This document shows, piece after piece, positions 14,583-23,860 of a stretch of 64,000 nucleotides of DNA. The DNA is from Caldiserica bacterium UBA646. GTDB taxonomy: Bacteria; Caldisericota; Caldisericia; Caldisericales; Caldisericaceae. Made by a program: the position numbers and the translations under genes. The stretch is taken from the NCBI GenBank assembly GCA_002299965.1, contig DBOM01000031.1, positions 1 through 64,000 of the forward strand. The letters are read 5' to 3'. How positions within the stretch are numbered: position 1 is the first letter of the stretch; every line of letters begins with the position of its first letter. The notes beneath the pieces are model-generated. The model did not search any database and was not told the origin of the DNA. It saw only the letters and a list, made by a program, of their open reading frames with translations.

Positions 14583-16249
14583 CAAATTGGAATATTGCCT
14601 GTGTTTTGTTAGATGCAAGAGACCTACTCCTTCTTAAAGGCGCAAAACTTCTTGCAGCTATTTATGAAAAGAGTGCTTACTCAGTTAGTGCGCTAGAATT
14701 TCCTCTGAGTAGTTTATCTGAGATTCCTCTTTTCCTGCCTCAAAATATAAGAGAAGATATACAGGAAATTTTGAATACAGGCACTTTTACTTTAAAGGGA
14801 AACCTTGAGAAAGAAGTTCCCAAAGGAATGCAGGTTCTCTTGAGGCTTCCCGGTATGTATCCTGAAAATATAGCGAAACTTTATACAAGGGCAGATATAG
14901 ATTCTGTATCGGACCTCTCAAAAGCAATACGCGATGGAAGAATTCGTAAAAATCGAGAATTTGGATTAAGAATGGAAGAGCAGCTCAGGAAAAGTTTACT
15001 ATTGTATCAGAATAATACACGAGAGTTAACTCTTTTTGACGGATATACCTATGGGAACAGTATAGCGTCTTTACTGAAAACAAAGGATATTAAGAAAATT
15101 GAGATTGCTGGGAGTGTTCGCAGAGGGAAAGAGCAGGTAAACAATATTAATTTTGTTGTTTTGAATGACGACGAGAAAACAAAAGAAATAATTAAAAAAA
15201 GTCTCTCTTATAAAAGAATAGAGAAAGAGACAGATGACTATATATCTTTAAAAGACAAGAGAAATATTTTGCTTAAATTTCTTATTGTGGATGAGCCATA
15301 TTTTTCTTCCGCTATGATCTATTATACGGGATCTAAAATGCATAACATCAGGATTAAAGAGATAGGAAAAGCGAAAGGATTTGAATGTGCAAAAAGAGGG
15401 TACCTTCTTGTACAAGGAGAAGGCGAGGAGAATGTTTATGAGAAGCTTGGAATGCAATATATTCCGCCCGAAATAAGAGAAGGGGAAGAGGAAATAGATT
15501 TATCTCTTCGCTTTTCATTGCCATTTTTAATACAGGAAGAGGATATAAAGGGAGACCTTCATGTGCACACGAATTTTAGTGACGGGATGAATGGCTTAAG
15601 GGAGATAAAGGAAGAAAGTTTTTTTCATAAATACGAGTATGTCGCAATTACAGACCACTCTTCATCACTAAAAATCGCAAATGGCTTATCTTCAAAAAGG
15701 CTATTGAAACAAATGGAGTTTATTGATAGAATAAACAAAGAAAGAGATTTTCCGGTTTTATTAAAGGGAAGCGAAGTCGAGATAAATAAAGATGGATCAT
15801 TGGATTTTGGAGACGAGATACTTTCTAAGCTTGACTTTGTGGTTTGTGCGCTGCATAGCGGATTTGACAGCAGCGCAGCAGAAAATACTGCAAAGATTGT
15901 TAGCGCTCTTTCAAATAAATTTGTAGATGTATTTGCTCATCCTACGGGAAAAATGATTGATGTAAGACAGGGTTATGCTGTTAACCTTTCAAAGGTGTTT
16001 GAGGTAGCTGCTAAAAATGGTGTAGCAATGGAGATAAACCTTTTTCCAAAAAGGATGGATCTTTCTTCAGGGCTAGTGAAGCAGGCGAGGAGGATGGGTG
16101 TAAAATATTTTTCTGTTGGCACAGATGCGCATAATGTCGGGCATCTTAACATGATGGGTTATGGGGTTAAAATTTTACGTCGAGCATGGTTAAAAAAAGG
16201 AGATGTGGTGAATACACTTAATTTTAAAGAATTAAAGGAATTTTTATGA
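14579..16249 (+). CDS. PolX-like protein, inactive polymerase palm with intact PHP domain
   Basis: 556 residues with a PolX layout: HhH region (1-150), Pol-beta-like nucleotidyltransferase (about 150-300) and PHP phosphoesterase (about 325-556). The palm motif normally reading G-D-h-D after SxRR is NNIN (residues 188-191), and the third catalytic Asp is Lys233, so the three polymerase carboxylates are gone. The PHP metal ligands remain: GDLHVHTNFSDG, ITDHS, GSEVEI, ALHSGF, FAHPTG and GTDAH. Expect a nuclease (3'-5' exonuclease or AP activity), not a polymerase. It overlaps mutS2 by four bases. Confidence 0.88.
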   Translation: MTNWNIACVLLDARDLLLLKGAKLLAAIYEKSAYSVSALEFPLSSLSEIPLFLPQNIREDIQEILNTGTFTLKGNLEKEVPKGMQVLLRLPGMYPENIAKLYTRADIDSVSDLSKAIRDGRIRKNREFGLRMEEQLRKSLLLYQNNTRELTLFDGYTYGNSIASLLKTKDIKKIEIAGSVRRGKEQVNNINFVVLNDDEKTKEIIKKSLSYKRIEKETDDYISLKDKRNILLKFLIVDEPYFSSAMIYYTGSKMHNIRIKEIGKAKGFECAKRGYLLVQGEGEENVYEKLGMQYIPPEIREGEEEIDLSLRFSLPFLIQEEDIKGDLHVHTNFSDGMNGLREIKEESFFHKYEYVAITDHSSSLKIANGLSSKRLLKQMEFIDRINKERDFPVLLKGSEVEINKDGSLDFGDEILSKLDFVVCALHSGFDSSAAENTAKIVSALSNKFVDVFAHPTGKMIDVRQGYAVNLSKVFEVAAKNGVAMEINLFPKRMDLSSGLVKQARRMGVKYFSVGTDAHNVGHLNMMGYGVKILRRAWLKKGDVVNTLNFKELKEFL

Positions 16250-18588
16250 ACGAAGAAATCATAAAATCATTGGGATTTGATAAAGTAAAGAAACAACTTG
16301 AAGATCTTTGTGTTACTGAAAGTGCTAAATTTATGGCAAGGAATTTGCTGCCATACGATAGTATTGAACTGGCTGAAAGAGCCATGCATGAAACGACTCA
16401 GGCGAGAGATTTTTATAAGCAGGAAGGTGCTTTGCCTTTCTTGGAATTTGTTGGCGTTTATCCCATTATTGACAGGATAAAAGTGCTTTCGCCTCTATCT
16501 GGCGAAGAATTGCTACAAACAGCATCGGTGCTTGAAACAATTGGTGAAATTAAAAAGATGCTTTCTTCATGTAAAGATGGTTTCCCGCTTCTTTTTCATT
16601 ATTCCAATTCACTTAAAAAATTTAATGAGGTTGTTTCTAAAATCAGATTAGCTATCGGGTCTGACGGAAAAGTTGTGGATAGTGCTTCTCCTCTTCTATC
16701 TATCTTAAGAAGAGAGATCCATGCTACTCATATGAAAATTCAAACTATTTTGCAAAGAATTATTTATTCAAAACAGTACGAAAATATTGTGCAGGACCAA
16801 ATTATCACAACAAGAAATGACAGGTACGTTATACCTATCAAGCAATCAGGAAAAACAAACTTCCCTTGTGTTGTCCAAGATGAATCTGGCAGTAGACTTA
16901 CACTTTTTGTGGAACCCTTATCTGTTGTTGAGTTAAATAATAAATTGCGAGAGCTCTCGTTAAAAGAGAAGCAAGAAGAAGAGCGGATTATTATTGAGAT
17001 AGAAAAAGAAATTCTTACTCGGATGGATGATTTACTCTTGTCATTAGGTGTTATAGAAAAGCTTGATTTTCTATTCGCAAAGGGTAAACTCTCCATATTT
17101 ATGGATGGAAACGAAGTAATACTCACTGACAGGAAAAAAATACGAATTGTGCAGGGCAGGCATCCATTTATTCAAAAAAATAGTGTTGTGCCTATTGATG
17201 TAGAGGTAGGCGATGGCAGTGGGTACCATATGTTAATTATTACAGGTCCCAATACTGGCGGGAAGACAGTTACGTTAAAAACTACAGGGCTGTTTGTCCT
17301 GATGGCAGAATCTGGACTACATTTGCCTGCATATTCAAATTCAGAGATAGGATTCTATAAAGATGTGTTCGCTGATATTGGTGATGAACAGAGTATTCAG
17401 CAGAGTTTATCTACGTTTTCCTCTCACATTAAAAGAATCATAAATATACTCTTGAATGCAAATAAAGACAGTCTTGTGCTTTTAGATGAACTGGGTGCTG
17501 GAACGGACCCAGAAGAAGGGTCTGCGCTTGGTTATGCCATACTTAAGGATTTGTATGATAGAAACATAATAACACTTGCATCGACACATCATAGTAAACT
17601 CAAAGAGTTTCCGTATGAATTTACTTTTGCACGAAATGCATCTGTTGGTTTTGATGTTGAAACTTTACAACCAACTTATAAACTGTATATTGGTGTTCCC
17701 GGGGGGAGCCATGCGCTTATTATTGCCGAAAAGCTTGGCATGCCAGAAAAAGTGCTCAGCGATTCCAGGAGAGAGCTTTCTGAAGAACATGCTATGGCAC
17801 AGGAGATGCTCTCTAAAATTTCGGTAGACCGGGAAAAAATTGATAAATCAAAAGTAGATATAGAGAATAGTCAAAAAGAGTTAGAAACGTTGAAGGAAAT
17901 TTATGCCAAGAAACTTGAGGATCTGGAGAACAGAAAAAAAGAAGAGATAAAGAAAGCGCATAACGAGGCACAAAAAATTGTTGAAGACACACAATCTAGG
18001 ATGGACAGCATCATGAGCAATCTCGAAAATTACATAAAGAGCCAAAAAGCGGTTCAGGAAGCAAAAAAACAAGTTGAAGAAAAAGGAGAAGAAGTAGAAG
18101 AGAAATTAGAGCAAGCTAATAGAGATGTGCGCATTAAAATGGCAGATATTGAGGAAGGTGATATGGTTTATCTACCTTCTTTTAAAAAACATGGTCTTAT
18201 CTTACAAAAGTTAGAAGATAAAGGCAAAATAGTAGTTCAAGTAGGTGGCATTAGAGCAACTGTTTCTCTTGATGTTATTGAGAAAGCTAAGGCGCTTCAT
18301 GAGGAAAGTAAGCGTCAGGCCACAGGAAGTCTATTTGAAGAAGAAGTTTCGATGAAATTGGATTTGCATGGCTGCAGGGTAGAAGAGGCCATAGGAACAC
18401 TTGACAAATATCTTGATTCTGCGTACCTTGTGGGCCTTCCTTTTGTATATATTGTGCATGGAAAAGGCACTGGGGCATTGCGTAACGCTATCGTTGAGTA
18501 TCTTAGGAAACACCCTCATGTGTCAAATTTTTATACTGGGAAACCAGAAGAGGGTGGAATCGGCGCAACGATTGTGTATCTTAAATAG
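16246..18588 (+). CDS. mutS2: endonuclease MutS2
   Basis: 780 residues. The lever/clamp part is followed by the ATPase with Walker A GPNTGGKT (about residue 333), Walker B VLLDELGAGTDPEEG, a long coiled coil (about 515-630) and a C-terminal Smr domain with LDLHG and VHGKGTGALR. MutS2 suppresses recombination and in some bacteria splits collided ribosomes. It lies between two proteins with surviving nuclease motifs (14579 and 18601). Confidence 0.96.
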   Translation: MNEEIIKSLGFDKVKKQLEDLCVTESAKFMARNLLPYDSIELAERAMHETTQARDFYKQEGALPFLEFVGVYPIIDRIKVLSPLSGEELLQTASVLETIGEIKKMLSSCKDGFPLLFHYSNSLKKFNEVVSKIRLAIGSDGKVVDSASPLLSILRREIHATHMKIQTILQRIIYSKQYENIVQDQIITTRNDRYVIPIKQSGKTNFPCVVQDESGSRLTLFVEPLSVVELNNKLRELSLKEKQEEERIIIEIEKEILTRMDDLLLSLGVIEKLDFLFAKGKLSIFMDGNEVILTDRKKIRIVQGRHPFIQKNSVVPIDVEVGDGSGYHMLIITGPNTGGKTVTLKTTGLFVLMAESGLHLPAYSNSEIGFYKDVFADIGDEQSIQQSLSTFSSHIKRIINILLNANKDSLVLLDELGAGTDPEEGSALGYAILKDLYDRNIITLASTHHSKLKEFPYEFTFARNASVGFDVETLQPTYKLYIGVPGGSHALIIAEKLGMPEKVLSDSRRELSEEHAMAQEMLSKISVDREKIDKSKVDIENSQKELETLKEIYAKKLEDLENRKKEEIKKAHNEAQKIVEDTQSRMDSIMSNLENYIKSQKAVQEAKKQVEEKGEEVEEKLEQANRDVRIKMADIEEGDMVYLPSFKKHGLILQKLEDKGKIVVQVGGIRATVSLDVIEKAKALHEESKRQATGSLFEEEVSMKLDLHGCRVEEAIGTLDKYLDSAYLVGLPFVYIVHGKGTGALRNAIVEYLRKHPHVSNFYTGKPEEGGIGATIVYLK

Positions 18589-18600
18589 AAGGGAGCTTTG

Positions 18601-20829
18601 GTGGCTAAAGACGATCTCATTCTTATTTTTTTTGATCTTGAAACTACAGGACTAAGCATTGAGACAGACGAAGTAATAGAAGTAGGGGCTATAAAAGTAA
18701 GAAACAATCAAATCATTGAGAAATTCAACACTTTTGTCAGACCTTCGTGTGACATTCCCCAACTTATTACAAATCTTACCGGTATTACCTTTGAAGATGT
18801 TGAAAAAGCGCCTGATGTAGAGGATGTGAAAAAACGGCTTAAGGATTTTATTGGGAACTATCCGCTTATTGCTCATAATGTATCTTTTGACAGGGCATTT
18901 TTGGAGAAGTTGTTGGGTGAAAAGCTTGAAAATGAATTTTTTGATACACTGGAGCTTTCCAGGTTCTTTTTCCCTTCACTTACATCTCACAGCTTGCAAA
19001 ATCTTGTAAAGACACTGACAATTGAAAAAGATGAAGCACATAGAGCTCTTTCAGATGCGATGATGATGTACCTCCTGTTTCAACAAATTGTAGGCAAATT
19101 GGAAGAAACTGATCCATATCTCCTGCACAAATTAAAGGAAATATCACAAGGTATAAGAAACTATGAATTGATATTCGGTGAAAATTGGGAAAAGAAAGGG
19201 GGAAAAGAAACTGGTTTTAAATGGGAGAAAAAAGCTGCGTTACATGAAGCAAAACATCTGCCTGATTATTTGGAAGAGGAAGAGACAGGTATTGGTAAAT
19301 ATTTTACTGGCATTTCTTTTATTCAAGCATCGCTGGATGATGATTTATTACGGCAGTTTGTTCATGTCTCTTACAAAAAGCCATTGATCATTTCGACTTA
19401 TGATGATTCCTCAAGGTCAACCGTAATGTCTATTTTTGGAAAATCCGGAGTAAACGTGGCAAGTCTTGATGACATGGGTAAATTTGTGTGTCCTGCTAAA
19501 ATTGATTATCTTTTGAAAAATACGCATCTTATTACTCCATACTTTAAAATGTATTTTGCTGCACTTGTTTTTTATTTTCATAATACAAAAGATTTTTTTC
19601 TTCATAATGCCCCGGTTTATATTCAAAAAAATGCTTTGCTTCGTCTCATTTCTTTTTGTGACAAGGATTGGAATAATTGCGAATATAAACAGGTATGCCC
19701 CCTTGTTGATGCCGTAAATGCAGCCTCGTCTGCTTCTGTCATTGTGGTAAACCATTCTTTCTTTTTTAACAAACAAAACTACGGATACTTGTTTTTGGAT
19801 AAGGATGTTATTTTCCTGGATGCTTTTAGATTACCAAAAGTATTTTCTCTTATTGCAACACGATTTTCTTTGAATGATTTAAAATTCTTTGCATCTTATT
19901 ATCAATTTTCTAAGGAAAAGATAAATATTATTTCGAGTGTTTTTGAGCAGGTTGCTGCTCTCTCGGCGAAAGAAGAAATTCCTTCAGATCTTATCAAAAT
20001 GCTTAGAGAAGCATTTTCAGGTATTAACAATAAACTGTTCGAGGTTTTTTTTGACGGAGATTTTTTCTGGAGCGAAAAGAGAAGAGGGACGCTGGTTGTC
20101 TGTTCTGTTTACAGTGATACGAGTATATTTTTTGAAAAACTTCAAGATATTGCAAAGTCTATTGTTTTTGTATCGTCCGAATTTGGCATTGCTGGGAGGC
20201 ATAATCTTATTTCTGAATTTTCAGGGTTAAGGGGTAGTATTGTCAAACTTCCTAGCACTCAAGAAAATGATAAAAAAGTTTTTTCTGTAGTGCCACTGTT
20301 TTTATCTTTATCGAATAGAGATTTTTTCATAGATGAATTTACTGATTTTTTTGGAAAAGTGCATAAAAAAGGAGAAAAGAGTTTAATCCTATTTACATCG
20401 CTAGATATGTTACGCAAAGTTTATTTTTCTCTAAAGAGAAATGGATTTAATGTGAAGGCGCGCGGGATCGATCTGAATGAAGAAGAAGGTGAGATACAGA
20501 TGATGTTGTATAATGTTACTCCTGCTTGCTCCGGGTGGAGCGAGATCTATTTTGTTAAAATGCCTACTTTTTTTTCATATGAACCTTTAGGGAGAGAAGA
20601 ATACCTCAATATTTCTCTTTTTACACTGAAGAACATTGCGATTGAACTCTTAAAAGATAGTGCTTACTGTGTTTTGTTTTATATCAATGGAAGGTTTGGA
20701 AATAAAAATTTCAGAGAAAAAGCAGACGATATGTTTGTTTCTTTTCCGTTCTATGCAGAACAAGAAAATGCTTTACCTTCAATAATTGATAATTGGAAGA
20801 GAAGAAATAGGATTAAACCGAAACTTTGA
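18601..20829 (+). CDS. DEDDh 3'-5' exonuclease fused to a degenerate DinG-type helicase
   Basis: 742 residues. Residues 1-170 form a DnaQ-like exonuclease with the four acidic residues and His kept (FFDLETTGL, AHNVSFDRAF, HRALSDA). The rest resembles DinG/XPD, with four Cys likely to bind 4Fe-4S (VCPAKIDYL, then SFCDKDWNNC and YKQVCPL) and VVNHSFFF. No Walker A is visible, the DEAH box position reads FLDAF, and the final Q-GR-R motif is absent. It is probably a nuclease with an inactive helicase scaffold. GTG at 18601 fits the GGGAG site better than TTG at 18598. Confidence 0.85.
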   Translation: MAKDDLILIFFDLETTGLSIETDEVIEVGAIKVRNNQIIEKFNTFVRPSCDIPQLITNLTGITFEDVEKAPDVEDVKKRLKDFIGNYPLIAHNVSFDRAFLEKLLGEKLENEFFDTLELSRFFFPSLTSHSLQNLVKTLTIEKDEAHRALSDAMMMYLLFQQIVGKLEETDPYLLHKLKEISQGIRNYELIFGENWEKKGGKETGFKWEKKAALHEAKHLPDYLEEEETGIGKYFTGISFIQASLDDDLLRQFVHVSYKKPLIISTYDDSSRSTVMSIFGKSGVNVASLDDMGKFVCPAKIDYLLKNTHLITPYFKMYFAALVFYFHNTKDFFLHNAPVYIQKNALLRLISFCDKDWNNCEYKQVCPLVDAVNAASSASVIVVNHSFFFNKQNYGYLFLDKDVIFLDAFRLPKVFSLIATRFSLNDLKFFASYYQFSKEKINIISSVFEQVAALSAKEEIPSDLIKMLREAFSGINNKLFEVFFDGDFFWSEKRRGTLVVCSVYSDTSIFFEKLQDIAKSIVFVSSEFGIAGRHNLISEFSGLRGSIVKLPSTQENDKKVFSVVPLFLSLSNRDFFIDEFTDFFGKVHKKGEKSLILFTSLDMLRKVYFSLKRNGFNVKARGIDLNEEEGEIQMMLYNVTPACSGWSEIYFVKMPTFFSYEPLGREEYLNISLFTLKNIAIELLKDSAYCVLFYINGRFGNKNFREKADDMFVSFPFYAEQENALPSIIDNWKRRNRIKPKL

Positions 20830-20854
20830 CAAAATGCAGTATATTGCCTATAAT
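20826..20854 (+). promoter_or_regulatory. promoter of tRNA-Arg
   Basis: A consensus promoter: TTGACA (20826-20831), 17-base spacer, TATAAT (20849-20854). It begins inside the last codons of the preceding gene and puts the start about two bases before the mature tRNA. Confidence 0.85.
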
Positions 20855-20862
20855 GATTATAG

Positions 20863-20939
20863 GCGCCCATAGCTCAATTGGATAGAGTGACGGTCTACGG
20901 AACCGTAGGTTGCAGGTTCAAATCTTGCTGGGCGCACCA
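20863..20939 (+). tRNA. trnR: tRNA-Arg (ACG anticodon)
   Basis: Acceptor arms GCGCCCA and TGGGCGC pair, the anticodon loop is CTACGGA with ACG, GGTTCAAATC lies in the T arm, the discriminator is A, and the CCA is encoded. A34 is presumably edited to inosine to read CGN codons. Two small membrane-protein genes follow 22 bases later without an obvious terminator. Confidence 0.97.
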
Positions 20940-20961
20940 ATTTTAGGAAAAGGGGGGTATT

Positions 20962-21234
20962 GTGAGAAATAAAACAGAAACTTTGCGTATTTTTTATCTT
21001 TATGGCGTGGGCATTGTTACGCTTGTCATGCTTGTTTTTGGTATCATTGCATTTATGTCCGGGGTACTTAACTTGGTATTTTTAAGGGGAGAAGTATCTG
21101 AGTGGGCTTATTCCATACGAGGCATCGTAAGGAATGCGTCGCTCATTGTAGTAGGTGGGCTTATGTTTTTATATCATTGGAAAATTATTAGTAGAGAAAG
21201 ACATGACAAAAAAGGAGTGAAAAGTGATGAATGA
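20962..21234 (+). CDS. small membrane protein, DUF5671-like
   Basis: A 90-residue protein with two predicted membrane spans (about residues 13-35 and 56-72) and a basic C-terminal tail. GTG start behind GGGGGGT. It resembles the next ORF in layout, so the two are probably paralogues. The DUF5671-like label is tentative; no enzymatic motif is visible. It overlaps the next gene. Confidence 0.65.
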   Translation: MRNKTETLRIFYLYGVGIVTLVMLVFGIIAFMSGVLNLVFLRGEVSEWAYSIRGIVRNASLIVVGGLMFLYHWKIISRERHDKKGVKSDE

Positions 21235-21514
21235 AGAAAAGTCTGATTTTTTGAGAAATTTATTTTTTTATATCGTTTCATTTATTGGGCTTATGATTTT
21301 TATCTTTTCTATTGTGAGCGTTATTAGCAGTTTTTTTAGTGTGGGTTATCCCACCAAGGTTCCTGTGCCAGATATGGGCAGTATGCCTGCTCCATACCTC
21401 CAGGTAGATGTGCGTTCTTTGATAAACAGTGGTACTGGAGCAGTTGTGGGTTTCTTTGTGTGGTTTTTTTCCTGGCGTAGCATTCAAAAGGAATATAATA
21501 TAGACGATAAATGA
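21224..21514 (+). CDS. small membrane protein, paralogue of the preceding gene
   Basis: A 96-residue protein with two membrane spans (about residues 13-35 and 66-82), an extracytoplasmic Pro/Met/Gly-rich loop (PDMGSMPAP) and the same short basic tail as its neighbour. Start GTG 21224 or ATG 21227 (MNEEKSDF); AAAGGAG lies just upstream of both. It overlaps the next gene by four bases. Function unknown. Confidence 0.65.
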   Translation: MMNEEKSDFLRNLFFYIVSFIGLMIFIFSIVSVISSFFSVGYPTKVPVPDMGSMPAPYLQVDVRSLINSGTGAVVGFFVWFFSWRSIQKEYNIDDK

Positions 21515-22599
21515 ACATAGCTAAATTCGTTTCGATTCTTAATAACGTTGCTCCTTTTTTTCTTCAGGAACAATATGATAACAGTGGTATCCAGATTGCA
21601 GATCTTGATGACGATATCCAAAAGGTATTAATATCGCTTGATTTAACCAGCGATATAGTGGATGAAGCAATACAAAAGAAGGCAAATGTTGTTCTTTCCC
21701 ATCATCCTATTATGTTTTCTACTGTGAAGAACATTACAAAGCAAAAGAATCCCGCGCTTTTTAAGGCAATTGTAAACAATATAAACCTTATTGCGATGCA
21801 TACGAACTTTGACCTTGCAGAAGATGGCCTGAATGATTATGTAGGAAAATTGTTAGGAATAAAAAAGGTTGCATCGATTAGGAGAAGTACCGAAAAAACA
21901 TATAAATTTGCAGTGTACGTGCCGGTTGATTATGCGGACAAAGTGAGAGATGCTTTGTTTGATGCAGGTGCAGGCAAAATAGGAAATTACGGAGAAACAT
22001 CCTTTAACTTGCAGGGTAACGGAACATTTACGCCTCTTGATGGAACGCATCCTTTTATTGGGAAAAAAGGAAAAAGAGAAAAAGTCAAAGAAATAAAAAT
22101 AGAAACAGTTATCTTTGAAAGAAACATTAACAATGTATTGTTGGCAATGAAAAAGGCACATCCTTACGAAGAACCTGCGTATGATATCTATGAAATTAAA
22201 GGCAATCCACCTTCGGGTATCGGAATGGTTGGAGAGGTAAAAGAGCAGCGTCTCAAAGATTTTGTAAAATTTGTCAAAGCAAAACTTAATGCAAAGCATG
22301 TTCGTCTTATAGGAGCAAAAGATGTGTCTGTAAAAAGTGTCGCTTTATGTACTGGGGCAGGAACGTCGCTGTTAAGCGAAGTACAAGATTTAGGTGTTGA
22401 TATATACATTACAGGGGATATTGCGCACCACGTGGCGTTAAGTGCGCAGGAAATGGATTTAAATTTGCTTGATGTAGAGCATTTTGATACAGAAAAGTTT
22501 TTTGTGGATGCAATATATGAACGTCTAGTTGATAACGGAGTCCCTAAAAAAGTTTTGCTAAAGAGTAAAAAAATGCAATCTCCGTACACAGTTTTGTAG
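21511..22599 (+). CDS. NIF3/DUF34 family dinuclear-metal protein
   Basis: A 362-residue GTP cyclohydrolase I type 2 (NIF3, YqfO) homologue. The N-terminal half carries VVLSHHPIMF and AMHTNFDLAEDG, and the C-terminal half carries GDIAHHVAL and DVEHFDTEKFF, together the two-metal site. The insert between them (about residues 125-225) is the PII-like YqfO domain (VYVPVDYADKVRDALFDAGA). The family forms toroidal hexamers; its biochemical role is still debated. Its ATG overlaps the stop of the preceding gene. Confidence 0.9.
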   Translation: MNIAKFVSILNNVAPFFLQEQYDNSGIQIADLDDDIQKVLISLDLTSDIVDEAIQKKANVVLSHHPIMFSTVKNITKQKNPALFKAIVNNINLIAMHTNFDLAEDGLNDYVGKLLGIKKVASIRRSTEKTYKFAVYVPVDYADKVRDALFDAGAGKIGNYGETSFNLQGNGTFTPLDGTHPFIGKKGKREKVKEIKIETVIFERNINNVLLAMKKAHPYEEPAYDIYEIKGNPPSGIGMVGEVKEQRLKDFVKFVKAKLNAKHVRLIGAKDVSVKSVALCTGAGTSLLSEVQDLGVDIYITGDIAHHVALSAQEMDLNLLDVEHFDTEKFFVDAIYERLVDNGVPKKVLLKSKKMQSPYTVL

Positions 22600-22605
22600 A
22601 AAGCA

Positions 22606-23718
22606 CTATGACGAATTTATTTTTTTCCTTTTTTCTTTGGAGATAATAATAAATCCTACAAAAATAATCAATCCTGCAAAGATAAATTGATATTTTAAGC
22701 TTTTAAACAGCAGAGCAATAACTCCGGCAATAAACGGACCTGTAATGTTGCCCAGACTTATTGAAGAAATAAGTATACCTGTTGCTGTTCCTGTTTCTTT
22801 ATTATTTTCCATAATTTCATTTAACCCGCCCGCAAACATAAAGGCCCATCCAATTCCTGTAATAGCTTGCAACGGCATAATTTGAAGTGGATGTCTGGCA
22901 AGAGAAAAGAATGGAAATGCGAGAGCTAATATGAGAATTCCAAGGCCTGTGCTCCTCCACTTTATTCTATGCGCAACAAACTTAAGCGTTAAAAATTCAA
23001 ATAAAGGGTTCATGATTGTGATGCAACCTACCATAAAAGGTGTTGCTCCTAGTTCGGACAGGAAAAGTATCCAAAATGTCCATGTCACATTTATACCCGT
23101 GAATGTAAAGAATATTGCAAGGTATAAATTTATATTTTTTTTGATTATCTCTTTTGGAAACAGAGGGATGTTAAAGGATTTTATATCTTCTTCTTTTAAT
23201 TTTGAAACAAGAAGCAGGGAGATGAGATATAGCACGCCTACCGCTACAAATATCCATCTAATGTTGACAAGAGTAGCGATTACGCTAGAGAGTCCCAGAA
23301 AAAAGGCAATGCCCAGTGCGCCCCATGCGGTGTAATCATCCATTGTACCACGGTTTTCATTTACATATGCAGCGAGGGCTCCCGGATATATGCCGATTGA
23401 GATTCCCTGCAATATCCTCAAAACAAAAAAATTGGGAAATGATGCAGAAAAAAACGAAACTGCATAGAATAGACTGGTAGATACAACTCCAATGGAAATA
23501 ATTTTCTTGCGTCCTAGCTTGTCAGAGATTCTTCCAAAAACTGTTGCGGAGAGAAACATTGATAATGCAAATGCAGTACCAAGGAGACCTATTTCAAATC
23601 GCGTGGCTCCTAATGTTTCTGCGAATTGTGGAATAAAAAGATCCGCCATGAGGGGTGCACCCGAAACAATAAATTGGATAATGAATCCTATTTTCAGATT
23701 TTTTCGTTTTGTTTGCAT
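22606..23718 (-). CDS. MFS transporter
   Basis: A 370-residue permease with about 11-12 membrane spans and the MFS loop 2-3 motif GRISDKLGRKKII (residues about 61-73). The N-terminus is short and basic. Substrate not predictable. It stands alone, convergent with the NIF3 gene seven bases away. Confidence 0.85.
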   Translation of the reverse strand: MQTKRKNLKIGFIIQFIVSGAPLMADLFIPQFAETLGATRFEIGLLGTAFALSMFLSATVFGRISDKLGRKKIISIGVVSTSLFYAVSFFSASFPNFFVLRILQGISIGIYPGALAAYVNENRGTMDDYTAWGALGIAFFLGLSSVIATLVNIRWIFVAVGVLYLISLLLVSKLKEEDIKSFNIPLFPKEIIKKNINLYLAIFFTFTGINVTWTFWILFLSELGATPFMVGCITIMNPLFEFLTLKFVAHRIKWRSTGLGILILALAFPFFSLARHPLQIMPLQAITGIGWAFMFAGGLNEIMENNKETGTATGILISSISLGNITGPFIAGVIALLFKSLKYQFIFAGLIIFVGFIIISKEKRKKINSS

Positions 23719-23860
23719 TCCTCATTATATTGAAAATCAATAATTCTCATATATATTTGGAATTATTCTCATTCAATCTTGCTGTCATTTGTATTTTTGT
23801 AATTTGCTTTATTTTGTTAATATTAAGATGTTATTAAAAAATGCATATGGAGGCAAATTT

